Assembly: GCF_018917435.1 (NCBI RefSeq)
Contig: NZ_JAHLOQ010000021.1
Span: 1 to 50,559 of the forward strand
DNA: 50,559 nucleotides
From: Intestinibacter bartlettii
Lineage (GTDB): Bacteria; Bacillota; Clostridia; Peptostreptococcales; Peptostreptococcaceae
Direction of reading: 5' to 3'
This document shows positions 1-9,134 of the stretch, piece after piece. The position numbers and the translations under genes are program-made. Positions within the stretch are counted from its first letter, which is position 1. Each line of letters opens with the position of its first letter. The notes under the pieces were generated by a model. The model had not been told where the DNA came from, made no database searches, and worked only from the letters and a program-made list of their open reading frames with translations.

Positions 1-32
1 ATTACGAATAATTTATAGTAAGTTATAGAAGC

Positions 33-84
33 AACCACATCTTAGAATTCAATGTATTGAAAAGTCTAAGATGTGGTTCTTTTT
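33..84 (+). terminator. Rho-independent terminator of an upstream gene
   Basis: A perfect 14-bp stem (33-46 with 65-78) with an 18-nt loop is followed by CTTTTT. It probably ends a gene lying just outside the window; no reading frame in the first 30 bases can be identified with confidence. Confidence 0.8.
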
Positions 85-117
85 ATGCAATATTTATCAC
101 GAAGAGGGCTAACATAG

Positions 118-195
118 CCAAATAAAAAAATATTTGTATCTGAGGACTCCCAAATAGTAGGAGCATTAGGTGCTGCTATTATAGGATATAGATAA
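118..195 (+). pseudogene. Decayed C-terminal remnant of an acyl-CoA dehydratase activase (BadF/BcrA family)
   Basis: The frame from 118 reads PNKKIFVSED, then SQIVGALGAAIIGYR and a TAA stop at 193-195. The Q-x-x-GALGAA-x-x-x-Y pattern is the usual last segment of 2-hydroxyacyl-CoA dehydratase activators such as HadI and HgdC; the intact activase at 47686-48441 ends in a similar GALGAALLA. An in-frame TAG at 115-117 sits directly upstream, there is no start codon or ribosome-binding site, and a terminator lies at 33-84. This looks like the stub of a deleted gene. Similarity is judged by eye over about 25 residues. Confidence 0.5.
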
Positions 196-348
196 GAATA
201 CCTATATTATTATAATGTTAAAAAAATATAATACATAATAATCTTTATATTTCAAAATAATAAGCCATATTAAATCACTAAAAATATTTATAGGAATATA
301 ATAATAAAAGCATTTATTTAAAGATAAATATTACTGGGGAGGTTTAAT

Positions 349-1713
349 ATGGCTAGTTATAGAGGTATAGACGTAAGTAATTGGTCTGGAAGTATAGATT
401 GGGAAGAAGTTGCAAATTCTGGTGTAGAAGTTGTAATAATACAAGCATCAGAAGGAACTTTCTATAGAGATCCTTATTTACATGAATATTATGATGGAGC
501 AAAAGCAAATGGGTTAAAGGTAGGATTTTATCACTTTTTTAATCCAGGGTCATCACCAACACCACAGGAACAAGCTAGATATTTTGTAGATACTATTAGA
601 GGATTAGATTCTGATTTAAAATTAATATTAGACTTTGAGCAAATAGGAGGACTTGATAATTATGAATTGACTCTTCAAGCAATAGAATTTCTAGAAGAAG
701 TAAAATCTTATAGTGGATTAGACACAGCAATTTATACTTACACATATTTTGCTCAACATTATTTATATGAAGGACTTGGTCTTTCAGATTATCCTTTGTG
801 GATAGCTCAACTTAGTGAAGGTGGGCCATCACCAAATCCTATTTGGGGTGACAGATATGTTGCATGGCAATATTCTGATACAGGAAGAGTTAGAGGAATT
901 AATGTAAGCACAGATTTAGATTTAATTTATGATGGAATGTTTTTAGACGAAAGAGAAGATATTCCAAAAGATCAGAAAAGATCACAACGAGTGCCAGGAG
1001 ATAGAAGAGAGCCCTCTACACAAAGTGGAGTTATATATTATACAGTTCAATTAGGTGATACACTAAGTTCAATTGCCCAAAAATATGATACGACAGTTCA
1101 TGAGATAGCAGTTATAAATTCAATTGCAAATCCAAATTTAATTTATGTAGGAGAAGTTCTAAAAATATATCCAGGAAATAGAACTATAAAAAAGAGAAGA
1201 AAAATATTTACTACAACTTATATAGTTCAAAGTGGAGATACGTTAACTTCTATTGCTATTAAATTTGATACAACAGTTCAAGCAATAGAGCAATTAAATG
1301 ATTTACCAAATCCAAATTTGATTTATGTAGGAGAAATATTAAAGATACCTACTGATTCTAGAGGAAACACATCATCACCATCAACTAGACAATATATAAA
1401 AACATATATAGTACAAAATGGAGATACACTTAGCTCAATTGCTGCAAAATTCAATACAACGGTTCAAAGTATAGTTAGTTTAAACAATATATCAAATCCA
1501 AATTTAATTTATACAGGTCAAGTTCTAAAAATAGAAACTTCAATAAATACAGATAATAGAGGTGAAAATTTTAATAGTCTTTATACAGTGCAAAAAGGCG
1601 ATACCCTAATAGGGATAGCTAAAAAATTTGGTATAGATTATAAAGAGTTAATAGAAAAAAATAATATTACAAATCCAAATTTAATTTATGTAGGAGAAGT
1701 TATAAGAGTATAG
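349..1713 (+). CDS. GH25 muramidase with four C-terminal LysM domains
   Basis: A peptidoglycan hydrolase predicted to cleave the MurNAc-GlcNAc bond. Residues 1-200 are a GH25 domain: the N-terminal RGIDVSNW with catalytic-site Asp8, the LILDFEQ strand with D95 and E97, and WQYSD at about 173. Four LysM repeats follow, at about 230-273, 290-335, 351-395 and 411-454, each with a V-Q-x-GDTL motif and an NPNLIY-x-G ending. The start is ATG with GGGGAGGT at 336-343. There is no signal peptide or membrane segment, so export would need a holin, a non-classical route, or release in the mother cell during sporulation. The gene stands alone, closed by a hairpin shared with the convergent gene. The cell-wall lysis role is solid; whether it is vegetative, spore-coat or phage-derived is unknown. 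Confidence 0.9.
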   Translation: MASYRGIDVSNWSGSIDWEEVANSGVEVVIIQASEGTFYRDPYLHEYYDGAKANGLKVGFYHFFNPGSSPTPQEQARYFVDTIRGLDSDLKLILDFEQIGGLDNYELTLQAIEFLEEVKSYSGLDTAIYTYTYFAQHYLYEGLGLSDYPLWIAQLSEGGPSPNPIWGDRYVAWQYSDTGRVRGINVSTDLDLIYDGMFLDEREDIPKDQKRSQRVPGDRREPSTQSGVIYYTVQLGDTLSSIAQKYDTTVHEIAVINSIANPNLIYVGEVLKIYPGNRTIKKRRKIFTTTYIVQSGDTLTSIAIKFDTTVQAIEQLNDLPNPNLIYVGEILKIPTDSRGNTSSPSTRQYIKTYIVQNGDTLSSIAAKFNTTVQSIVSLNNISNPNLIYTGQVLKIETSINTDNRGENFNSLYTVQKGDTLIGIAKKFGIDYKELIEKNNITNPNLIYVGEVIRV

Positions 1714-1717
1714 ATAA

Positions 1718-1754
1718 AAAAATAGGAGACTTGATAATTCAAGCTCCTATTTTT
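1718..1754. terminator. Bidirectional terminator between convergent genes
   Basis: The stem AAAAATAGGAG (1718-1728) pairs with CTCCTATTTTT (1744-1754), with an inner CTTGA/TCAAG extension. A-tract and T-tract flanks let it work for the GH25 gene on + and the MBL lipoprotein gene on -. Confidence 0.8.
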
Positions 1755-1773
1755 GGTTTGTAGTAAATTATAA

Positions 1774-2607
1774 TTATTCTTCTTTATATTTAACTGTGGA
1801 GTAAATTTTATTTCCATCGGAATAAAATTGCATACTACCATTTATGTCAGTTCTAAAAACTTTTGAATTTACAGATTCTAAGTTATCTAAAGTAGACCTA
1901 TGAGGATGTCCATAGCTATTTTTATATCCGCATGAAATTACAGCTATATCTGGTGTTGTCTCTTCTAAGAACGCTAAAGAACTTGATGTAGAACTTCCAT
2001 GATGTGCAACTTTTAGAAAATCTGTATTTTTAAGGTCGTAAGAATTTATAATATCCATTTCATTAGACTCTTCACAATCACCTGTAAATAAAAAATTGTT
2101 GTTTTTATACGAAATATTTAGTACAATGGAATTTGAATTATTATTATCTGTTATGTAATTAGGACTTAGAACATATATTTTTGTGTAAGTATCTAAGTTA
2201 AAAGAATCATCTTTTGACAGATAATTTACTTTTAAATTTTTTTTATTGCAGGATTCAATTAAGTTGATGTAGCATTCACTATCAGTGCTTTGCTTAGGCA
2301 TATAAATTTTCTCTACATCAAAATTATCAATTATATAGTCTAGGCTACCAATATGGTCGCTGTCAGGGTGTGTCGCCACAACTACATCTAAATTTTTTAC
2401 TTTTTTATTTTTTAAATATGATTTTATTATTTTGGCACTATCTTCATCACCACCATCAATTAACATATTTTTGTTTGATGGAGTTGTGATTAAAATGGAA
2501 TCAGCTTGGCCAACATCTATTATATGGATACAAAAATCTTTATTTTTGTTACAGCCAACTAAAAGTGCTATTATAATAATTGAAAAAATTAATATTTTTT
2601 TATTCAA
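1774..2607 (-). CDS. ComEC/Rec2-type metallo-beta-lactamase-fold lipoprotein
   Basis: A secreted MBL-fold hydrolase of unknown substrate. The N-terminus has a short basic stretch, a hydrophobic core and the lipobox LVGC (Cys19), so it should be lipid-anchored outside the membrane. The metal site is visible: ATHPDSDHIG with H80, D82, D84 and H85, then FTGDCEES, KVAHHGSS and a late GHPH. The IDVGQADSILI opening is typical of the MBL module that forms the C-terminus of full-length ComEC. The start is TTG, with GGAGTG about 8 bases upstream. The window's comEC (7875-9134) lacks this module, so this protein could supply the activity in trans (inference). It could equally be an independent nuclease or phosphodiesterase. 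Confidence 0.85.
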   Translation of the reverse strand: MNKKILIFSIIIIALLVGCNKNKDFCIHIIDVGQADSILITTPSNKNMLIDGGDEDSAKIIKSYLKNKKVKNLDVVVATHPDSDHIGSLDYIIDNFDVEKIYMPKQSTDSECYINLIESCNKKNLKVNYLSKDDSFNLDTYTKIYVLSPNYITDNNNSNSIVLNISYKNNNFLFTGDCEESNEMDIINSYDLKNTDFLKVAHHGSSTSSSLAFLEETTPDIAVISCGYKNSYGHPHRSTLDNLESVNSKVFRTDINGSMQFYSDGNKIYSTVKYKEE

Positions 2608-2773
2608 GTTACAATCACTCCATTAAAATACATGTTTATTGGATATTATCTTGGGTAAAATACAATATTGAAATAAGTATATTAATAGTTTTGACGTTAA
2701 ATTAGAAATAAATTCAATAAATAGAAAATAAATTTAAAATGTAAAAGTTCCATTTAATTTATAGGAGGAAGTT

Positions 2774-3757
2774 ATGCAAATAACAAAAGAAAGAGAAAAT
2801 TTAAATCTTTTCGAACAAATAATAAAAGAAGAACCAAATAGTTTAAAACCTTATTTTAAGGAAATAACTATTGAAGATAGAGAAATATTAAATCCATATT
2901 TTGACTTAGTAGATTATGAGGCATGTGAGTACAATTTTAATACACTTTACATGTGGCAACATGCATATAAAACTGCTTATTATATAGGAGATAATTTTGC
3001 GGTTTTAGTAGGTGAATACGAAGGGGAAGTATTCTCAATACTACCTCTTGCTAAAAAAGAAGATTTACCAAAAGTAATAGATTTTGTATTAGATTATTTT
3101 GAACAAATAGAAGAGAAACTTTATTTCAGAGGAATAACTGAAGAAGTAGTAGACTATTTAAAAGAAGAATATGGTGATAGATTTGAATATATAGCAGAAA
3201 GAGATCTATTTGACTATGTTTATGATGGAGAAATATTAAGAACACTAAAAGGAAGAAAAAATAGTAAAAAGAGAAATCATATAAATTACTTTTTAAGTGA
3301 ATATGAAGGTAGATTTGAATATAAACGTCTTGGAAAAGAAGATTTTGATGATTGTAGACAACTTTTAGATGATTGGGCAATAAACAAAGAAGAAAATGAC
3401 AACATCGAAGAAGGTGTAGATGATGAAAGAGAAGGAATAGAAAAATTATTTGCTCACTATGATCAAATATCTGACAGATTAAAAATATCTGGAATTTATA
3501 TAGATGGAAAATTAGAAGCATTTACTATGGGGGAATTATTAAATGATAATATGGCTTTAATCCACATAGAAAAAGCAAATCCAGAAATAAGAGGTTTATA
3601 TCCATATATAAATCAACAATTTTTAGTTCATGAGTTCCCTGAAGTTGAATTTGTGAATAGAGAAGAAGATATGGGAATAGAAGGACTTAGAAAAGCAAAA
3701 TTATCTTACCATCCATGCAAACTTGTTGAAAAATATACAGTTAGGGAGGCTAACTAA
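2774..3757 (+). CDS. DUF2156 (phosphatidylglycerol lysyltransferase C-terminal-like) protein
   Basis: The 327-residue protein matches the DUF2156/LPG_synthase_C pattern: an N-terminal region rich in aromatic and acidic residues (NFNTLYMWQHAY at about 55-66), a central GRKNSKKRNHINYF segment at about 160-173, and a C-terminal GNAT-like fold ending in KLSYHPCKLVEKY. Family members transfer aminoacyl or acyl groups from a carrier; this one has no membrane domain, unlike MprF. The start is ATG with AGGAGGA at 2763-2769. The next gene, an Eis-like GNAT, begins at the base after its stop, so the two are co-translated. The substrate is unknown. Confidence 0.8.
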   Translation: MQITKERENLNLFEQIIKEEPNSLKPYFKEITIEDREILNPYFDLVDYEACEYNFNTLYMWQHAYKTAYYIGDNFAVLVGEYEGEVFSILPLAKKEDLPKVIDFVLDYFEQIEEKLYFRGITEEVVDYLKEEYGDRFEYIAERDLFDYVYDGEILRTLKGRKNSKKRNHINYFLSEYEGRFEYKRLGKEDFDDCRQLLDDWAINKEENDNIEEGVDDEREGIEKLFAHYDQISDRLKISGIYIDGKLEAFTMGELLNDNMALIHIEKANPEIRGLYPYINQQFLVHEFPEVEFVNREEDMGIEGLRKAKLSYHPCKLVEKYTVREAN

Positions 3758-4933
3758 TTGAATATTAGGTATGCTAAAGATTTAGATAAGGATCAAATAG
3801 TTTCACTTTGGAATTACTGTTTTGAGGATGGAGAAGATTTTGTAAAGTATTACTTTGAAAATGTATATGACAAAAATAATACTATTATAATAGAAGAAAA
3901 TGATGATGTTTTATCCGCACTTCAACTAAATAAGTATAAAATAGATCTTAGAAATAGAGAGTATGATGTATCTTATGTAGTAGGAGTATCATCAAAGCCA
4001 GAAGTTAGAGGCTTTGGATATATGAAAAAGCTGATGAGTCATACATTAGAAGAATTATATAAAAATGGAGAGATAGTATCACTTTTAATGGCTATTGATT
4101 ATAGGCTGTACAAAAGATATGGATTTGACCATTGTTATGATCAAATTCAGTACAATATTAAAACTGATGATCTTTCGGGATTTAAAGTAACATCTAGATT
4201 GAGAAAAGTTGACTTTAAGGATTCAAAGCTATTAGCAGAAATTTATAAAACTGCTATGAAATCTTTGAATGGATATGCACTTAGAGATGAAGCATACTTT
4301 AATAGATTTATAAAAGAAATTGAATCTGAAAATGGGTATATATATGTAGATGAAGAAAATAAGAGTTATATATCATATTATATTCAAGGCGATACATTTT
4401 TTGTTAGAGAACTTTTATATAATAATATTTCTTCATTAAAATCTATGTTAGCTTATATATATAATCATAATACACAATGTAAAAAAACTGTTATAAATGC
4501 ACCTGTTGATGATAAAATTAAATTAATAATTGCTAATTTAAAAACTTGTGAAATGAAATTGATACCATTTATGGCAGGAAGAGTTATAAATTTTGAAAGA
4601 TTTATTGAAAGTATAAACTTAAACAATATAGAAAAAGGTCAAATACCTTGTGAATCAGTAAAAATAAATGTTATAGATAAATATATTGAACAAAATAACA
4701 GTGTATTTGAAATATCTATAATAGAAGATAAAATAAAAATAGAAAAAGTAAAAGATAATCATGATATAGAATTAGATATAAACTCTATAACACAATTAGC
4801 TTTTTCTTATTTAGATATAGACGAGATATTTATGTTAAATGAAATTGATGAGAGATGTTTAGCATCGAATCAAAAAAGATTATTAAATATTTTATTTGAG
4901 AAAAAAGTAAATTATATAGACGAACTTGTATAA
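3758..4933 (+). CDS. Eis-like GNAT N-acetyltransferase
   Basis: The protein has an N-terminal GNAT domain with the acetyl-CoA-binding motif VGVSSKPEVRGFGYMKKLM at residues 75-93, followed by YKRYGF, typical of the Eis family. The second half (about 200-391) fits the tandem GNAT plus SCP2-like layout, and the 391-residue length agrees. Eis-type enzymes acetylate amines on drugs, peptides or proteins; the substrate cannot be read here. The start is TTG directly after the upstream TAA, with GGGAGG at 3744-3749 inside the upstream gene. A strong terminator follows, so this is the last gene of a two-gene operon with the DUF2156 protein. Confidence 0.82.
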   Translation: MNIRYAKDLDKDQIVSLWNYCFEDGEDFVKYYFENVYDKNNTIIIEENDDVLSALQLNKYKIDLRNREYDVSYVVGVSSKPEVRGFGYMKKLMSHTLEELYKNGEIVSLLMAIDYRLYKRYGFDHCYDQIQYNIKTDDLSGFKVTSRLRKVDFKDSKLLAEIYKTAMKSLNGYALRDEAYFNRFIKEIESENGYIYVDEENKSYISYYIQGDTFFVRELLYNNISSLKSMLAYIYNHNTQCKKTVINAPVDDKIKLIIANLKTCEMKLIPFMAGRVINFERFIESINLNNIEKGQIPCESVKINVIDKYIEQNNSVFEISIIEDKIKIEKVKDNHDIELDINSITQLAFSYLDIDEIFMLNEIDERCLASNQKRLLNILFEKKVNYIDELV

Positions 4934-4944
4934 TTTTAAATATA

Positions 4945-4984
4945 AAAAATGGCGTTTTGTTAGAAATAGCAGAGCGCCATTTTT
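4945..4984 (+). terminator. Rho-independent terminator after the Eis-like gene
   Basis: AAAAATGGCG (4945-4954) pairs with CGCCATTTTT (4975-4984) around a 20-base loop. Confidence 0.85.
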
Positions 4985-5130
4985 GTATTTTGATGTAAAA
5001 ATAGAGTGCTTTTAATCGAAATTTTATATAAAAATTAATTAATATAATGGACTATTTTGAAAATAAGTATACAATATATTCATGAATAAAAAATAACTGG
5101 ATATTCAAAAATAAATAACTGGGGTGATAT

Positions 5131-6321
5131 ATGATGGAAGTAAAATATGCAAAACGTATGATGACAGAAGGGGGATCTGAAATAAGTGATATATTAGCAT
5201 TAACTGCTAAGCCAGAAGTAATCTCTTTTGCAGGAGGACTACCTGCACCAGAATTATTTCCAGTACAAGATATGAAAAAAATGGCTGATGAAGTTTTAGA
5301 TGAAGTAGGAACAGTAGCGCTACAATATTCTTCAGCTCAAGGTTTCCCAAAATTCAGACAACAAATAGCTGATAGAATGAATGCAAAACAAAAAACAAAT
5401 GTATCTGCTGATGATATATTAGTAACTAGTGGTTCACAACAAGCACTAGAGTTTTCAGCTAAAATATTTATAGATGAAGGGGACGTAATATTATGTGAAA
5501 GTCCTACATATTTAGGGGCTTTAAATGCATTTAATGGATATGGACCAAAATACATAGAAGTCGAAACTGATGAAGATGGTATGAACATGGAAGCTCTAGA
5601 AAAAGTTTTACAAACTACTGATAGAGTAAAAATGATATATGTTATACCTGATTTTCAAAATCCAACAGGTAGAACTTGGCCACTTGAAAAACGTAAAAAA
5701 TTCGTTGAATTAATAACTAAATATAAAGTAGTAGCTTTAGAAGATAACCCTTATGGTGAATTAAGATATGAAGGAGAATTTTTACCTTCATTAAAATCTT
5801 TTGATAAAGAAGGTTATGTTGTATATTTAGGAACATTTTCAAAAATATTATGTCCAGGATATAGACTTGGATGGGTATGCGCATCACCAGAAATCTTAGC
5901 TAAATATATAAGATGTAAAGAAGATGGTGATTTACAAACATCAACAATATCTCAATTAGAAGTTAGTAGATATTTAGAAGAATGTGATGTAGATGCACAT
6001 GTTTTAGAAATAAGAGCTCTTTACAAAAAGCGTAGAGACTTAATGCTAAAAACAATAGAAGAAGAATTCCCAGAAGGAGTTAAATGGACTCATCCAGAAG
6101 GTGGATTATTTATGTGGGTTACAGTACCTGAAAGTATAAATACTACTGAAATGATGAAAAAATGTGTAGAAAACAATGTAGCGTATGTTCCAGGGGTTGC
6201 TTTCTATCCAGGAAGAACTAAAGCTAATAACTTTAGATTAAACTATTCAAATATGGATGAAGAAAGAATAGTAACAGGTATAAAGAGAATAGCTGATGTT
6301 ATAAAAAATGAATTAAGATAG
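5131..6321 (+). CDS. PLP-dependent class I/II aminotransferase (2-aminoadipate/aromatic type)
   Basis: A fold-type I aminotransferase. It begins with the family's ISFAGGLPAPELFP segment at about 30-43, followed by SSAQGFPKFR, VIPDFQNPTGR (cofactor ring contacts), DNPYGELRYEG and the PLP lysine in GTFSKILCPGYRLGWV (K238). This pattern is shared by LysN/2-aminoadipate, branched-chain and aromatic aminotransferases related to MocR; exact specificity cannot be assigned. Two adjacent ATGs are possible: GGGGTG at 5121-5126 is better spaced from the second, at 5134. It stands alone between two terminators. Confidence 0.88.
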   Translation: MMEVKYAKRMMTEGGSEISDILALTAKPEVISFAGGLPAPELFPVQDMKKMADEVLDEVGTVALQYSSAQGFPKFRQQIADRMNAKQKTNVSADDILVTSGSQQALEFSAKIFIDEGDVILCESPTYLGALNAFNGYGPKYIEVETDEDGMNMEALEKVLQTTDRVKMIYVIPDFQNPTGRTWPLEKRKKFVELITKYKVVALEDNPYGELRYEGEFLPSLKSFDKEGYVVYLGTFSKILCPGYRLGWVCASPEILAKYIRCKEDGDLQTSTISQLEVSRYLEECDVDAHVLEIRALYKKRRDLMLKTIEEEFPEGVKWTHPEGGLFMWVTVPESINTTEMMKKCVENNVAYVPGVAFYPGRTKANNFRLNYSNMDEERIVTGIKRIADVIKNELR

Positions 6322-6363
6322 TATATATTATATATTTATGGTAATAATAGTATATATTCATAG

Positions 6364-6402
6364 AAATAAGGCATATGTGTTAGATATATGTCTTATTTTT
6401 TT
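6364..6402 (+). terminator. Rho-independent terminator after the aminotransferase gene
   Basis: A 13-bp stem (6364-6376 with 6386-6398, one G-T pair) is followed by a T-tract. Confidence 0.75.
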
Positions 6403-6512
6403 AGAAAATGATTATAATATCAAAGCTCATATTTACTTAAATCACAAAAAATTTATTATAAAATAAATATGATAATTATAAATTCTACACAACATAGGAG
6501 GTAAGGTATAGA

Positions 6513-7676
6513 ATGTTAAAAGAAAACTTGATGATTAAAATTTTAAATAAGTTTGATGATATTTGTTTTTTAGTTATACTTGATGGAAAAGAATATAAAA
6601 TCGGAGAAGGAAAGCCAACATTTACCGCAAAATTAAAAGAATCTATACCAGTAAACCAATTACTTAGCAGTACATCTCTTGCATTGGGAGAAGCATATAT
6701 GAGTGGAAACCTAGAAATTGAAGGAAATTTATACGATGCTTTAGATCACTTTATGTGTGAAATGGATAAATTTGATATGGATAAAAAATCAATGAAAAAA
6801 TTAATTTTTACCTCAATATCTAAGAAAAATCAAGAAAAAGAAGTCAGAAGTCATTATGATATAGGAAATGATTTTTATAAACTATGGCTAGATGAAACTA
6901 TGAGTTATTCTTGCGGATATTTTTTAAATGATAATGATACTTTATATGAAGCTCAAGTCAATAAAGTAGACTATATTTTAAAAAAATTATATCTAAAAGA
7001 AGGAATGAGCTTACTTGATATAGGATGTGGATGGGGATTCTTATTAATTGAAGCAGCTAAAAAATACAAGGTTCATGGAACTGGTATTACATTAAGTGTT
7101 GAACAGTATAATGAGTTTAAAAATAGAATAGTTAATGAGGGATTAGAAGATCTTCTAGAAGTAAAACTTATGGATTACAGAGAATTAAAACACAGTGATA
7201 TGAAATTTGACAGAGTTGTAAGTGTAGGAATGCTTGAGCATGTTGGACGAGACAATTATCAGCTATTTATAGACTGTGTAAATAATGTATTAAAACCACA
7301 TGGATTATTTTTATTACACTTTATAAGTGGGCTTAAAGAACATCCAGGAGATCCTTGGATAAAGAAATACATATTCCCAGGAGGTGTTATTCCAAGTTTA
7401 AGAGAAATTTTAAATTGTTTAGCAGAGGATAATTTCCATACTCTAGATGTAGAAAATTTAAGAAATCATTATAACCGTACGCTTCTATGTTGGGAAAAAA
7501 ATTATAAAGAACATATAGATGAAGTAAGAAAAATGTTTGATGAAGAATTTGTTCGTATGTGGGAGTTATATCTTTCATCATGTGCAGCAGTTTTTCATAA
7601 CGGAATTGTAGATATTCATCAAATATTGGTATCTAAAGGAATTAATAATGATTTACCAATTGTTCGTTGGTATTAA
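6513..7676 (+). CDS. cfa: Cyclopropane-fatty-acyl-phospholipid synthase
   Basis: A SAM-dependent enzyme that adds a methylene bridge across the double bond of membrane phospholipid acyl chains, giving cyclopropane fatty acids that stabilise the membrane under acid or stationary-phase stress. Family hallmarks are HYDIGNDFYKLWLDETMSYS at about 113-132, the SAM motif LLDIGCGWG at 167-175, SVGMLEHVG, HFI, and FPGGVIPS. The 387-residue length is normal. The start is ATG with TAGGAGGT at 6495-6502. It is monocistronic, ending at a strong 15-bp terminator. Confidence 0.93.
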   Translation: MLKENLMIKILNKFDDICFLVILDGKEYKIGEGKPTFTAKLKESIPVNQLLSSTSLALGEAYMSGNLEIEGNLYDALDHFMCEMDKFDMDKKSMKKLIFTSISKKNQEKEVRSHYDIGNDFYKLWLDETMSYSCGYFLNDNDTLYEAQVNKVDYILKKLYLKEGMSLLDIGCGWGFLLIEAAKKYKVHGTGITLSVEQYNEFKNRIVNEGLEDLLEVKLMDYRELKHSDMKFDRVVSVGMLEHVGRDNYQLFIDCVNNVLKPHGLFLLHFISGLKEHPGDPWIKKYIFPGGVIPSLREILNCLAEDNFHTLDVENLRNHYNRTLLCWEKNYKEHIDEVRKMFDEEFVRMWELYLSSCAAVFHNGIVDIHQILVSKGINNDLPIVRWY

Positions 7677-7705
7677 GAATTATAAAATAATAAAAAAATG
7701 AGATG

Positions 7706-7750
7706 AATAAAGGGAATTATGTTACATAACTATAATTCCCTTTATTTTTT
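7706..7750 (+). terminator. Rho-independent terminator after cfa
   Basis: A perfect 15-bp stem (7706-7720 with 7732-7746) encloses an 11-base loop and ends in a T-run. Confidence 0.9.
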
Positions 7751-7874
7751 ATTTACAAATAAATTACAATGATTTAGAGCTTATGAATATACTATTGAGA
7801 TTTATATATTAAAATTGAGTATACTTTTCAAATAAGGTCAATAATACAGAAAATGAATTTTTAGGAGGGATATC

Positions 7875-9134
7875 TTGAGAAGACCTTTATTATTAATTTT
7901 TTTAATTATTCTAATCTTAGGATTTTTTTCTACATTGGGAAAAGAATTAGATAATATAGATTATGATACAAAAATAACTATAAGCGGAGTTGTAAAAGAT
8001 AAGAAAGAAAAAAGTAAATATACTCAATATATAATAGACGGATATTTAGTAAATGATTATAAAAGAAAGTATGAATTACAAATAGGACAAATTGTTGAAG
8101 TTGAAGGAAAGTTAAAAGATTTAGATGAAATGAGTTTTGATGATTTTAATTATGGAAGATATATAAAAAGCTGTGGTCATAAAGGACTAATAAATTCGAG
8201 TTATTTTAAGGTAATAGGGCAGAATAAGTTTTATATATATTTAGGAAAAGTAAAGATGTATATGAGAGATACTTTTAGATATCTTTATAAAGATTCATCT
8301 AATTTTATAAATTCATGTTTACTTGGAATAAAAGATGATTTAACAAAAGAAGAAAGTGAAATGTTTTCGAAAACAGGAACAAGTCATGTATTAGCAATAT
8401 CAGGGCTTCATACAGGAATACTATGTGTATTAATAGCTTACCTTATAAGAGGAATAAATAAAATTTATAAACTAGCTATTTTAGTAATAGTTATGGTCTT
8501 ATATAGTATGATGGTAGGATTTTCACCATCTATTATAAGAGCTGTATTTTTTGTCACAATTATGTATTCGGCAGTATTTTTATTTAAAAAAAGAGATGGG
8601 ATAACAACATTATCATTAATTGCTAGTTTATTAATTATAAATAATCCATACACTATATATAATATTAGTTTTCAGTTGTCATTTTTGGCAACACTGTCTA
8701 TCTTATATTTTAATAAAATGATTAAAAATAAATTGAAGTTTGATATCATATCGATGACTATAGCTGCCAATATTCTTACCATGCCAATTGTTTATTATGT
8801 ATTTGGAGGAATTGCTCTTTTATCGATTTTAGGCAATATAGTAATAATACCTTTTATAGGAATTATAATGAATCTAAGCCTTTTTAGTATTTTATTATTT
8901 GAGATTAATTTAAATATTACAAAAGTTATAGTTTATATAAACAAAAACCTTATTAATATGGTATATTATATATTGGATAAGTTGAGCAAAATAGAAATTG
9001 GATATATACAAGTTGAAAATCCTAATATAATATATGTAATAATTTATTATGTTTTAATTTTCTCTTACATGATATACAAAGAAATTAAAACTATGAAGGA
9101 GCAAGAAAATGAAATACAAGGATATTGTCTATAA
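7875..9134 (+). CDS. comEC: ComEC/Rec2-family DNA-uptake channel protein lacking the MBL domain
   Basis: A polytopic membrane protein. An N-terminal hydrophobic segment (about 4-20) is followed by an OB-fold-like DUF4131 region (about 30-115). The competence domain then opens with SCLLGIKDDLTKEESEMFSK and SHVLAISGLHTGI, with several membrane helices and SPSIIRAVFF to about residue 405. Full-length ComEC proteins run about 700-800 residues and end in an MBL domain; this one stops at 419, directly after the membrane helices. The start is TTG with AGGAGGG at 7863-7869. The last 26 bases overlap holA. ComEC normally carries single-stranded DNA through the membrane; competence has not been shown for most relatives. 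Confidence 0.85.
   Translation: MRRPLLLIFLIILILGFFSTLGKELDNIDYDTKITISGVVKDKKEKSKYTQYIIDGYLVNDYKRKYELQIGQIVEVEGKLKDLDEMSFDDFNYGRYIKSCGHKGLINSSYFKVIGQNKFYIYLGKVKMYMRDTFRYLYKDSSNFINSCLLGIKDDLTKEESEMFSKTGTSHVLAISGLHTGILCVLIAYLIRGINKIYKLAILVIVMVLYSMMVGFSPSIIRAVFFVTIMYSAVFLFKKRDGITTLSLIASLLIINNPYTIYNISFQLSFLATLSILYFNKMIKNKLKFDIISMTIAANILTMPIVYYVFGGIALLSILGNIVIIPFIGIIMNLSLFSILLFEINLNITKVIVYINKNLINMVYYILDKLSKIEIGYIQVENPNIIYVIIYYVLIFSYMIYKEIKTMKEQENEIQGYCL

Noticed and set aside
2432-2626. 64-codon + strand frame opposite the MBL lipoprotein
   Set aside because: No ribosome-binding site; lies over the signal-peptide coding region of a convincing gene.
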